Source: Gongronella butleri
Lineage: Eukaryota > Mucoromycota > Mucoromycetes > Mucorales > Cunninghamellaceae
DNA length: 64,000 nt
Reading direction: 5' to 3'
NCBI GenBank assembly: GCA_025201375.1
Contig: JAIWZP010000001.1
Span: forward strand, 1,536,501 to 1,600,500
Positions 46,661-58,003 of the stretch are shown here, one piece after another. Below the pieces are notes generated by a model that made no database searches, was not told where the DNA came from, and saw only the letters and a program-made list of their open reading frames with translations. Positions within the stretch are counted from its first letter, which is position 1. Each line of letters starts with the position of its first letter. Made by a program: the position numbers and the translations under genes.

Positions 46661-48659
46661 ATGATATCGAACGCGGGTATTCTACGCGACTTTATCGATA
46701 CAGTCGCCACGGCCTATCACAACCAAGATGGAGAATACCTCGCTGAGCTTTTTGTCGTCGATCCCAACGACGGAAACGTCCAACAGCTCATGCAAGCGCT
46801 CCAACTCGTAAGAAAGGCTCTTTTTTTTTTTATTTTTCTTGCAAAGTTATCTTGCTGGACACCCTTTGCCTCTTTTTATAGGTTCCCGAGGCTCAATATC
46901 ATGAACAGATCAGCAATGTATTAGACGATGTGTCCATCTCTTTGGCCAACTTGACGACAAAATACGCAGATCTTGTTGTCGTGCTACACGAGCAAAACTT
47001 GGACCTCGTCTTTCAAAAACTGGAACAATGTTACAAGTAAGGATCAATTCACACCCCGTGCGCAATGCGCCCAACCATTGATTACCGTAAAGGAGGCCAA
47101 TGACTCACAAATCGCGCTTTTTTATTGTTTACAGTGCCCTGATACCCGTGTTCAACAGCTCGGAAGGCGCAATGCTGGTGCCCCTGGTGGTGAATTTGTC
47201 CAGCATCCTTGTCAGCTACGCCTTTCACACCGACGCGGTCCTAGCACTGGATGGCAAGGCACGCAAGGCCAATGCTGCCGCACGACTCCTTTCTCGCGTG
47301 TTTAATACAATGCTCGCCGACAGGTACATCCAAAGGCTTCGCGGCGCCGCGCGACACGTCAGATTGAACTTGAATTCATCACGTTTCACTTTTTTTCCCT
47401 AGATCTGGCGCCGAGAATGGCCGATCCAAGCGCGAGGGCATTATCAGCCTAATCAATTTCACATTCAAGGTGTACTTTAAGGTAAAGGCGCAGTCAGGAG
47501 GCAATGGGAAAGCATGGAACAAACCCTAACGCCTTTTTTTATTGCGCAGCTCGATACAGTGCGCATGTGCCAGACAATGATCGCCAATCTGCAAAAGAGC
47601 GGCGTCGACATAGAACAATACCCCATTGGTCAGCAAGTCACGTACCAATTCTACCTCGGTCGCTACCAATTCCTACAGAATCGATTGCGTGCCGCTGAAA
47701 AATGCCTGCTTTTCGCTTTTACACGATGCCACGCCGATTATTGGCACAACAAAAGGTGTTTAGACAAATGAGAGCGCCATGGATCGCCCACACATCGACT
47801 GACGCGTCTTTTTCTAGGCTGATTCTCAAGTATCTAATTCCCACACGCCTGCTGCTTGGCCAATTCCCGTCGCACAATCTGCTTGTCACATACGATTTAC
47901 ACCAACAATACGCGGAATTGATCGATGCGCTCAAGACCGGCAACTATGCACGCTGCATCGCGGTTCTGGAAGCCAACTTTGGCTTTTTTTACGCGACTGC
48001 CGCGTACGAATTCTTGCTCGAGCGTCTCCCGGTGCTCCTGTGGCGAACCGCGCTGAAAAAAATGTAAGTTGTGCAAAAAGAAAAAAAACAGGCGTGGTCA
48101 CACGACACACATGGCTGCGGCGATACACAATCGCGTCGCGCGTCCCGTGTGACCCCCAAAAAGTGCACATCGGCTAAAACCTCTCATTTTTAGGCATGTT
48201 CTCCGGTGTCAGATGAATAATGGCGCCCCCAATGTTCTGCCACTCGCAGACTGCGCCATGGCGCTGCAAATTTCCATGAAACATCACGAGGACGTCGACG
48301 CCGACTTTGTGGAAAACGTCATTGTGACACTGATCAACCAGGTAAGCACACAATGCCATAAAGAGTCAGGAAAAAGGAGCAATTGCTCAAAGAAGACGCA
48401 TGATCACTCGCTCGGGCGCGTGCACATGCACATGCAATTTTTTTGCGCGTCTCAATGCTCATTGTCTCTTTTTTTTTTACCTTTAAAGGGCTACATTAAG
48501 GGCTATGTGCATCATCGACGACAAATTGCAGTGGTTTCCAAGATGAACGCGTTTCCCAAAATATCAAATGTGCATTTAACAACAGAAATCTACGATGAAG
48601 AATTGGAACGAGAGCATCTGGCGTTCATGGAAGAGCAGGATGCCATGGCAATGGGTTAG
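46661..48659 (+). CDS. TREX-2 subunit, Thp1/PCID2-like (PCI domain)
   Basis: PCI-domain partner of Sac3/GANP in the TREX-2 complex at nuclear pores, coupling transcription to mRNA export. Exons 46661-46807, 46882-47036, 47135-47323, 47403-47481, 47550-47755, 47818-48063, 48194-48341 and 48489-48659 give 446 residues, all junctions in frame. Characteristic stretches are LVVNLSSILVSYAFHTDAVL, GIISLINFTFKVYFKLDTVR, YQFYLGRYQFLQNRLRAAEK, ADYWHNKRLILKYLIPTRLL, LGQFPSHNLL, and the winged-helix end NQGYIKGYVHHRRQIAVVSK followed by MNAFPKIS, closely following animal PCID2. The related COP9-associated Csn12 subfamily is an alternative but the C-terminus favours PCID2/Thp1. Pyrimidine-rich leader before the ATG. 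Confidence 0.93.
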
Positions 48660-48779
48660 ATTTTTGTTAGAAAATATTAAAAATCGCATTAGACCCTTTC
48701 AGTCTCAATTGAAATCGATAAAAGGAGGCTGATGGAGCCATCTTCTGTGTCACACCAAAAAAGGACGGCGCGACGGCGG

Positions 48780-49302
<523 letters not shown>

Positions 49303-51582
49303 GCGCGTTTTCCTCGTCCATCGTCCCTTTTTCTCACACGTCTCAAAGTATCAATGCTTCCTTTCTCCTTTCCCCTCCCCTTTGAATAGTAGTACGACAA
49401 ACATATGAATAACCCCAACACTGATATGAAATTTCACTGAATTTACTGAATTGAATAAAAAATTGGAACAATCACTTCTCATCCGGGGCGTTGGCTATAA
49501 AGGGCGAGACTAGTAAGCATGGCGGGGATAGGATATCAGCGCGTGGCACGCGCTAGTAGTCCAGGCGCCTCTGGTGTGTCTTCAACTCCATCCAACCAGC
49601 AGCCAAATCCTTGTTAAGTTCGCACAACGCCCATAAATGGCTCATTTCAAAATGACTCCTCATTTATCCAGGAGCACGATGCATGGTCGCGATCACGTGG
49701 CTTGACATGCGGTGACTCGGAGGCGCCTGTTTGTACGTATTTTTTGTGTATTTGACATTTGGATGGTATTTTGGGGCGTCATCACGTTGTTTTTACGCGT
49801 CAACTTTGGCAAATGAACAACAGGTACCCTGAAGCAAGCCATTGAGGCGGTAAAATTGCTTGAAAATAAAAAAAGGAATGGAGGCACAATCGGCGTATCG
49901 CTTAAAATGCTGAAAATGGTTGATTGCGTGACGTTTTCCGCTAAACTTTCTCGCAAACGTAAACCCAATGGAGAAAGCACACTGTCTCCCACACACTTGA
50001 TGTTTTTAGCGGAGCCCTACAAGCATCAGATGCACTGAATGAAAGGAAATGGGCGCAAAACACCAATTTGGGACAGAACGCATCGTTGCCCGGCTTACGT
50101 TGAAGATCAAGAGCTCGTTTGGAGCGCGTAGATCAGGTCCACTTGTGGTGTAAATTTGGAGGCAAGTTGTCGTGGAAAGAGGATCAAATTGCCTTTTGTA
50201 AAAAACGGGACTCTGTGAATGCCATTTAAGCGGGGTATTTTTGGAAATCCACGAAATTTTGCCAAGAACGTGTGCACAAGCATCAATGCACGCGTATCCA
50301 CTCAGTTTCGCCCCGAGAGCGCGTCCTATCGGCAAGTAATTACAGACAAATGCGACTTTCACAAAGAATCGATTTTTCGTGACAATCCCGTCATTTGATC
50401 GGCTTGAGATTTTGTCCATCGAACGAGACTGACGCGTAAAGCAACTTTGACGCTTGAAGCCAGGCGCCACAAGGCCCTAAAGACAAGATACAAGAGAAAA
50501 GGCAAAATGATTGAAGCATTTTGCGCGAAATACATTTCCCACCGGCAGCAGCGCCTCGCTGAAAGACGATGATGGTACTAGATGATGTGCTTTATCTATT
50601 TCATCGGTTTTTAATGGCGTTTACTAGATGGAATCTTGCGAAAAATTGAAAATGGATCTTTTAATCTTGCAAATGGGATAATTTCCTCGCTGGGCTCAAT
50701 GGCGCTCGGCGGAGTGCGACACGGTTGCGGATAGCAACACGCGCACTGCTATGAGCCTGTTTTTGAGCAGATCCGTTAATAGAATAGCGCGCGACGAGCT
50801 AAAAGATGAAATTATTTTGTACTTTTTCTTGTAACTTTTTTTTTGGCGCACTGTAGCGCGTGGCTACAAGGGACAAAGTTGCAAAGGCATCAGTCGCGTA
50901 CCGTGGACAAAATTTCAAGCCGATCGAATGACAGGATTGACATGAAAAATCGGTTTTCCGTGAAAGTTGCGTTTGTCCGCAATTAATCGCCATTGGGACA
51001 CGTTTCCGGGGTGCGACTGAGTGGATACACGTGCATTGATGCTTGTGCACATGAACATGGCAAAATTTTGTAGGTTTCCAAAAACGCCCCGCTTAAATGG
51101 CATTGACAGAATCCCGTTTTTTACAGAATGCGATTTGACGCACTTTCCACAATACAACTTGTCTTCAAATTCATACCATAGGCGGACCTGATCTACACGC
51201 TCCGAACACGCTCTTGATCTTCAATGTATGCCGGGGTACACGATGCTCAGTGTTCAAAATTGGTGATTTACGGCTGCATCCTTTTTTTCATTGCATCCGT
51301 TGCTTGTAAGGCTCCGCTCAAAGCATCATGCTTGTAGTAGAAAGTGTGCTTTGTCCACAAGGGTTGTTTTTGAAAGGATTGGTTAGTGCAAGGCCGCGCA
51401 ATTGCATAAAAGGGCCCTAAATATCGGTTTCGGGTGATCTGGCAACCAACCAACAGTCAGGGGGGGATTGGCTGCGCGTTCTTTTATGGAGCGGTTGCCA
51501 AAAAAGTGCATGGAAGTCGTCGGGGAGTGGAGTTGGCTTTCTTTCCTGTTCTTTTACGTTCTTTTGCATCTTTTTTTTTACC
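49303..51582. other. Gene-free stretch holding a large inverted repeat
   Basis: 2.3 kb between H3 and Cdc37. The outer parts are ordinary intergenic DNA; the centre (about 49930-51400) is the inverted repeat described separately. The C/T-rich leader of Cdc37 occupies the last ~50 bp. No intact gene. Confidence 0.5.
49930..51400. repeat. Imperfect inverted repeat, two ~545-bp arms with decayed coding sequence
   Basis: The plus strand at about 49930-50475 matches the minus strand at about 51400-50850, at roughly 75-80 % in the better parts judged by eye. Anchor matches include GCGGAGCC(T/C)TACAAGCA, GAAGATCAAGAGC, AATGCCATTTAAGCGGGG, GTGCACAAGCATCAATGCACG and ATCGGCTTGA(G/A)ATTTTGTCCA. Between the arms are about 375 unmatched bases. 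Translated in parallel frames, both arms give related peptides, for example ERVDQVxLW, MPFKRGxFGN and CTSINARVSTQ, but each has stops. So this looks like two old, inverted, degenerate copies of one coding sequence, or a decayed mobile element. No transposase motif recognised. Confidence 0.65.
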
Positions 51583-53137
51583 ATGTCTGCCTTGGACTAT
51601 AGCAAGTGGGACAAGCTCGAGCTGTCAGATGACTCTGATATTGAAGTGCACCCCAACGTGGACAAACGGTCCATGATCCGGTGGAAGCAGCAGGCGATCC
51701 ATCAAGAGCGCGAGGAGCGCAAGCAAAAGATTCAGCAACTCGAGTCAATTGTGCCTCAGCAAAAGCGCACCATTGAACAAATCGAGGGCCTCATTACGAC
51801 GCTGGAGAAGCAAGGCGTGCAGGCGGTGCTTGCATCGATCCGCGAGCAGCAAGACAAGGCGCGCGAGCAAGGGATGGCCAACCAGCAGGCCAAGGACGGC
51901 ATGTCGCTCGATCAGGTGTTTGGCGCCATGATCACACAAATCGAGACGGGGCTCCAAAAGACCGACGAGGCCACCATCAAGCAGTCGTTGATGGAACGCC
52001 TCCAGCAGACGCTCGCCACGACCCAAAAAGTGTACACCGACGCCAGCAATGAGCTTGAGCGCCTCAACAAGGAGGCAAACAAGAAACTTACCAGCGAAAA
52101 CCTCTTTACAGAGACACACAACCGCACTGTAAATGAACGAAAAAAAGGGGACGCGACGCGAAAACAGAGCGAGAATTCACCAATTTTCTTGTTTTTTTTT
52201 TTTAAAAAAAAAAATCCAGATTCTCAACAAAGCGCCCACGGACTCGTCTTCCAAAAAGACCACGAAAAAGACCGCGACCGTCACGGAGACGTTGAACCCC
52301 GGTGCCAAGATGAAGGACTTGGTAAGCTTTGCAAAATCGATGTTTTTGCGTGTTTCTCATCCGTTTCTTTTTTTAAAACCAAAAAAAAAGTCCTTGTCAG
52401 ACGCGAATGCCAAGGTGGATGCTCCTGTGGCCGAGGAAGAGGAAGCGGAAGATGATGCGGATGATGAGAATGATGTGGATTTGGATTTGACGCCCGTGCT
52501 GCAAGCGTACAGCAAATTGAACGGATTTGCGCCAACGTACAAGTACCTTCAACGTCATCGCGACATTGTGAGCTCTGCCAACTATGACAAGCTGATGGCG
52601 GCGGCATTCGAGGCGCAATTGTCGGGCGAGGCGGCGTATGCCAAGAATTGCGTGGTCCAGGCGCTGACGTTGCAGTATTGCGGCCAATTGCATTCGAGCC
52701 GCCGCGACGGTGTCGATGTGTTTTTCGAGCGCATGCACGGGCAGAACGAGCAGGCGCGACGCATGTTCTCCGAGGATATCACCAACACGTACGAGCACAT
52801 TCGCAAGCGCTGCGAGGTGCTTGGCAGCCAAAACGAGGGTGTCGCCGCCATCCAATTGCAGCCGGTCACCGAGGGTTCCAACGATCTGACGGTGCGCATC
52901 CCCGACGTGGACAATCCGGAGCTCAAGGCGTCTGAGCAGGGCCGCCAAATCATCGAAGTGTACCAATCGCTGCCTGCAGCTTTCCGCGCCGCCCTCGAGA
53001 CCGCTCAGCTCGACAAGGTCAACGAGGTCCTTGGAACAATGAACGAGGATGATGGCGAGTACATTGTCAAGGTGTGTGCCGACTATGGCTTCTTGGACCT
53101 CTCGGGCGAGGTCATTGATGAAACAAAGCAAAGCTGA
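51583..53137 (+). CDS. cdc37: Cdc37, Hsp90 co-chaperone
   Basis: Kinase-specific co-chaperone that loads client kinases onto Hsp90; cytosolic. Exons 51583-52128, 52220-52321 and 52391-53137 give 464 residues. The conserved N-terminus DYSKWDKLELSDDSDIEVHP with the CK2-phosphorylated Ser (here Ser15) and RSMIRWKQQAIHQEREER defines the kinase-binding domain, followed by a long coiled coil to about residue 180. The second part shows the Hsp90-binding helices (PVLQAYSKLNGFAPTYKYLQ, AAYAKNCVVQALTLQYC) and the C-terminal region (AFRAALETAQLDKVNEVLG). An acidic stretch (AEEEEAEDDADDENDVDLDL) separates them. The second intron ends in AAAAG with a T-tract upstream, a weak-looking but in-frame acceptor. 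AATAAA at 53168. Confidence 0.96.
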
Positions 53138-53742
53138 TCCCCTTCCCTTCCATATCTTATATCACCCCAATAAAAAAATCATCCATTGCTACCATTGATT
53201 ATTGAACAGAAAGTGTTTCTTTGTCTTCGACAGTCTGAGCAACTCGTGGATTCAGAGCGAGCACGAATTCTCTTTGTTTCCAGCGTTCGACGGGTGAACA
53301 AGCGAGGTTTTTTAATTGGCAAGAAAGAAAACGCGTCTCTGCAGCCAATCACTACAGCTCTTCATGATACGATCGGCATCATGAATCTTTTTTTTTTCGT
53401 TTCAAAAGAAATTGACGTTGACAGGCTAATTTTTAGACTTTTCAAGCGAGGTCGAATCACAGCAGCATTTGAAAAAGGGGGGTGAAAATGACAGATTTCA
53501 AGGAGCTCAAGGAGGTGCGGCGCGGAGAAAGACTCGTCCGCGAACAATGAATTTGTCTCGCGCTTCTTCATTGCAAAAGTCCCCCTCCCCTTTTTTTCAT
53601 TAACAAGTGGCCATTGATGTCAGGTTCACGACATAGCCCGAGGTCACAGACGAATGAGAGCAAGTTGCTCCTATTTTCTTTTCTTTTTTTTTCTCTCACT
53701 CTCTTTTCATTTCATTTCATTGTCTTTTTTTGGACTTTTTTG
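53138..53742. other. Intergenic region Cdc37 to TM-protein gene
   Basis: AATAAA at 53168 ends Cdc37. Short overlapping frames without motifs. The last 70 bp are T/C-rich leader (TTTCATTTCATTTCATTG). Confidence 0.5.
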
Positions 53743-54699
53743 ATGCAATCCATGAGCAATTGGTCTTTGCCGCTTGAGCGCGTGCCGTGGTCGACGACGC
53801 CACCGCCTGCAGCAGCTGCAGTAGCGACATCGCGGCGCAAGAACCGGCCTGCGGGGCCGGCACCGCGCACGGACACGCAGCAATTGCGACACCAACTCCG
53901 TCGGCGCGACTCGTGGCCGCGCACGGCGGCCGAGGCTAGCGGCAGCCCAATGGCTTTGGACGCGCCGCCGGCCGAGATGATCACACTCAAGCCGTTTCTT
54001 GGGCAGCACGACGCGACGGCGGCGGCTATCCAGCGGCCACGGCGTGGATCTGCCTTTTTACGCGCATCTGCAACGGCGGCACTCTTTTTCCCGTTCCAAT
54101 CGGGTGCCGACCGGCCGCGAAGGAACGTCAAGTCGTCCATGTCGTGCCGCAGCCCTCTACGCGGATTGGGCGCGCCGTCACTCGCGACCATTGCGGCTCA
54201 CGCGCCGCAGAACTCCGCCTCCGCCCGGTTTTCCTTGTCGTCAGGGCGGCCATCGCCGGTCAGCTCAGCAGCATTGTCCACTCCTCCTCCATTGTCTTTT
54301 TCGCGAGAACAAGCGGCGCCGACTATCGGGGTGAGAAGAGTGTCGGCTTCTTTTTTTCCATGCACATCGTCATCGGGATCGTGGGGTCGCGACGGGCCAG
54401 GTACCAGCAGGAAGGAAGCGCAAATCCAAGCACTGTTCTTCGTGTTCGGGTTCCTCTTTTTCCCAGCGTGGTGGTACGGTTTCTACCGACACGCACGTAC
54501 CAGGCGCAAGCCAAACACGCCGCTGTTGTCCGTACCCGCGCCGGGCCAATCAGAGCTTGTTTATTGTTTGGGCACGCTCAACCGCTGCTTTACCTTTGTC
54601 TCGGTGTTTCTCATTATTGTCATTGTCGCATGCTGTATTTGGTACCAAGTGGGCGTCGCAAGGCACTGGTGGAGCCCCTTGATGGCAATCAAACAATAA
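53743..54699 (+). CDS. Unrecognised protein with two C-terminal membrane segments
   Basis: Single-exon frame of 318 residues if started at 53743, just after the pyrimidine-rich leader; the frame is open further upstream but that part is the leader. I do not recognise a named family. Residues 1-220 are Ser/Pro/Ala/Arg-rich and look disordered (RRKNRPAGPAPRTDTQQLRH and similar). Two hydrophobic segments follow: about 230-248 (ALFFVFGFLFFPAWWYGFY) and 283-305 (FTFVSVFLIIVIVACCIWYQ), separated by a basic loop (RHARTRRKPNT). The GFLFFPAWWYG pattern recurs in Ser-rich fungal membrane proteins of unknown role (from memory, unverified). The AATAAA poly(A) hexamer overlaps the stop codon. A second long frame overlaps at 54144-54707, so the choice of frame rests on the two clear membrane helices and the start context. 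Confidence 0.6.
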   Translation: MQSMSNWSLPLERVPWSTTPPPAAAAVATSRRKNRPAGPAPRTDTQQLRHQLRRRDSWPRTAAEASGSPMALDAPPAEMITLKPFLGQHDATAAAIQRPRRGSAFLRASATAALFFPFQSGADRPRRNVKSSMSCRSPLRGLGAPSLATIAAHAPQNSASARFSLSSGRPSPVSSAALSTPPPLSFSREQAAPTIGVRRVSASFFPCTSSSGSWGRDGPGTSRKEAQIQALFFVFGFLFFPAWWYGFYRHARTRRKPNTPLLSVPAPGQSELVYCLGTLNRCFTFVSVFLIIVIVACCIWYQVGVARHWWSPLMAIKQ

Positions 54700-55934
54700 A
54701 AAATTAAGAAATTCTTTCCATCGAACCTTTTTTTTAAAAAAAAAAAAAAAAAATACCGGGTCCTGTGTGTGGGGGGAGGAAATGCCATCCTCTTGATCTG
54801 CAAACACGTGATATGACAAAGATACCCCCCATTGCAATAAAATAAGAGAAAATAATCTGATCTTGTCTTTTTTTTTTCTTTTTCGTGCAAAAAGTCGACG
54901 TCATGCTGACGCTGACGCTTAGCTGCGGTGCTCTCCCCCCTCCTCCCACCCCCTCCCCTTCTCCCGCTCACCACAATCATGCTCTCCTTTGTCAATGCAC
55001 ACTCTTGCTTTTCATTCGCTGAGATGAAGCTCCGATAGGTCCGTTAGCTGCCTTTTTTGGCCATGACCTGTCAAAAGCGACCTCGCACAAAAGGCGCAAT
55101 TGGCGCTCCGACGGCCAGCGCGTATGGTGGGAAGAAACTTCATCCGCCTTGGCCAAATCGAGCGGGTCAGCAAAACAAAAAGGAATCAAAAGTCGACCAT
55201 TGTCGCTGACAATCCAAGACGGCATTGGCGTTTTCCATGGACCTTCCTTTCATATTCCGCTTTGCTTTCCTGAGTTGCCGCATGCCGATACACGCGACCA
55301 GCGAACCCTCACAATGGGAAAATTTTGGGGGTGTCGGAGCCCGGGTAAAGGGCTCGTGCTTGGGGCTAGCCACTTTTAATTGATATTCTTGTGATGGGAT
55401 CAGGCGATGTTTTTCCGCCTTTCTGCACGGCCTTCCATTGTATTCGTACTGTCGGCCAAAAGTTGACGCCTTATCTTATTTGACTTTGCACGTGCCATCC
55501 AGCGCTCTCAATGGCTCAATGGACCGCATACTTTTTTTTTTCAATCATTTTCCGCCCATCTCATCTTTTTGCATGGCCCTCTCAACCATGCGTGAGTCCT
55601 TTTTCACAGCATGATAATTCTTCCCAGGATTGTCCAAGTCTTAAGACTCAACTTTAAAAAAAAGGGTCAGCCATCTTTGGGGGAGTGAGGGACGCTGTCC
55701 GTGATCATGGACACATCTTTTTCTTTATTTGGGCAATGACGCCCTTGTGTCAAAACAAAAACAAAAATGGGGATGCATAGAAACAAACAAACAAAGAGAA
55801 CAGAGAGAGAGCGAGGCACGTGCGTCAATGCGTGATGTGCCGGGCAAAAAAAAAAGGGGGGGCATGACAAAAACACACACAAAAAAAAGGAGCATACTAT
55901 GTACAATGAGTGGGAAGGGGGTGGCGATGGCCAT
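54700..55934. other. Convergent intergenic region
   Basis: Tail-to-tail gap between the TM protein and the MedA-type gene. Homopolymer runs near 54735-54755; C-rich stretch 54935-54965. Minus-strand 3' UTR of the MedA-type gene probably occupies the right end. No gene seen. Confidence 0.45.
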
Positions 55935-58003
55935 TTACATTTGATAGTGGGACATGGGCTGCGGCTCATAGTCATTGAGGGCAAATGGCGCCGTGGGTGT
56001 GGCAAAATACGACGTGTTTGCTTGTGGCATCGCATTCAAGTCGAGTGTTGAAGTGTGTGTTGAGACGGGGGACGTGTGATTGGACGTGGCAGGCACCGAA
56101 AAGGACGAATGCGTCGATGACGCCGTGGTGGTCGTGGAAAGCGACGAGCGAGCGGACGGGGTGGTGGTGTACGCGGGCGCGTAAGCTGGGCGGACGCCAG
56201 GCTCTTGTTGGTATCCATAAGTCATCGTCGACGGGTTGTAGAAAATGGGCTTTTGTTGTTGCTGATGATGATGATGATGGTGGTGGCCGTGGTGATTGGG
56301 GTCAATCTCATCGTCCATGGAAGGTGGTGTCGGCAATGGCGATGCGGATGACACGGACGGACGAGAAGACAAGGATTCCATGCTCGTCGACGAGGTAAGC
56401 ATCGGTGTGGACGGCGCAGTGCCATTTTGATGATGATGTTGATGATGATGCTGATGAGAATGGTGTGTTGGGGGTGGCGGGAGCTGATGGGAAAGAGCCG
56501 ACGAGGGATGCGAAGTGTTTTGGGGGGTATGGAGGGAATGAAGGGTTGTCGTAGTAGAAGACGACGACGACGGTGGCGATTGGATCGAGCTGGACGTGTT
56601 GATGAGCGACGAGGATGCATTGCCACTGGATGAATATTTGGTGATGATCTTTTTGAGGGCATAGGGCAGGATTTTCCAAGTAAAGGCCTTGATGTCCTTT
56701 TCAATGTTGCGAGGCTTTGGATGCGGGAACCCCATGACCAATTTGAAGAAATCGGCGGAATCGGCCTTGGATTTGGCCACGGTCAAGGGCCGGAAGCCTT
56801 CGAGATTGCGGCGGATGCGATTTTTTTCTTCCACGTTGAATTGTGCGTGCATGAGCGATTCGAGTAGATAGATGGTGTCGACCGACGTGATGTAATAGTC
56901 ATTGCGTTCGGGCCAGTAGATGCACGAGACCACGGTGCAATTGGTGTCGACGGCCTCGGGATCTTCTTGCCGAATAGGGCGGCATCGGCATCGAATTACA
57001 TCGGGCTCCGTGTCCTCGCGCCAGAATTGCACGAGGCGCCGGCCTTGCTGCAGCTCGGAAGTCGACCAATTCTGCATCATCATCTCCAAATCGTCCACGA
57101 GCTCCACACGCACGGAGCTGACAAGACCAGGATAAGGTTGGTAATGCGCCACGGATGTGCATGGCTGATGCGACGTCGACTTTAGGTTTTGGAGGCTCGT
57201 GCGATGATATGGCTTGCGTGCGGCAGATGACGACGGGTTATGTTGATGGTGATGAGATGCATATGGGCCATAGCGACCCGATGGAGGAGCCTGCATAGGT
57301 GGCATCATCATGGGCGGCATCATGGACGACGCGTATGGCGAAGAGAATGGGCTGGTGCCCGCGGCCGGTGACGAAAAGGGCGCCATTGACGTGAAAGGCA
57401 TCGTGCTGGGCGTCGCATTGCCATTGTAGACGTCGGATGGAGGAGGAGGATAATAGGCTTGGCTCACAGGCGCGCCAAACACCGCGTCTGTCAAGAGAAA
57501 GAAAAGGTATATAAATAACACGGGTCGTTGTGCATAAAAATAGTAGCTCGTTTAGCGGGCTCGTTTCTTTTTTTTTTTTTTTTTTTTACCTCTTGGCTCG
57601 TTCATTTTGGCCTGATACGTGAAATTGGCTAGGAACACCGTGTCTTGGATCATGTCATTTTGCATGTAGCAGAGAGACAATGGCACGGCCGGCGCCGTGG
57701 CAAGCGTCAATTCAAAGCTAGGTACCGTGACAACGAGCGACGTGATATCTTGCGAGCGAACAAGCCGCGTGTCGACCACTAGGCTGTTGAAGGCGAGTTT
57801 GACATTGGTCGCCGCAAGATTCTGGAGCACAAGTGTCAATTGCGTGCCTGGTTGGCCAACAGCAGGCATCATTGTCAGGAGTTTAGGCATGCTTGGTTTG
57901 ACGTCAAGGGATTCCGCTAATAAAAGCAAGAGAAAAAAAAAAGACTCGTTAGATGCCAATTGAGCGTGGGGGAGGGGGTTGCACACATACCTTTTTGATT
58001 CAT
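55935..58003 (-). CDS. MedA (Medusa)-type developmental transcription regulator
   Basis: Nuclear regulator of the family of Aspergillus MedA, which controls conidiophore development, adhesion and biofilm formation (family knowledge). Exons 58003-57991, 57916-57590 and 57487-55935 give 630 residues. Exon 1 codes only MNQK plus one base. An N-terminal domain (about 15-110) has an IPT-like beta pattern (PKLLTMMPAVGQPGTQLTLV, VPLSLCYMQNDM). The diagnostic core spans about 239-399: VRVELVDDLE, NWSTSELQQGRRLVQFWRE, VSCIYWPERNDYYITSVDTI, NVEEKNRIRRNLEGFRPLTV, MGFPHPKPRNIEKDIKAFTW and YALKKIITKYS. The rest is low-complexity, rich in Ser, Thr, Pro, His (runs of His and Gln). Targets unknown. Confidence 0.88.

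Noticed and set aside
49930..51400. Calling the inverted repeat an intact DNA transposon
   Set aside because: No transposase motif, no clear target-site duplication, and stops in both arms.
52397..53131. Minus-strand frame of 244 codons over Cdc37 exon 3
   Set aside because: Antisense shadow of a well-identified coding exon; no splice or start context.
54144..54707. Alternative plus-strand frame of 187 codons in the two-TM gene
   Set aside because: Lacks the two clear membrane helices, starts mid-gene and has no leader; the other frame starts right after the pyrimidine tract.
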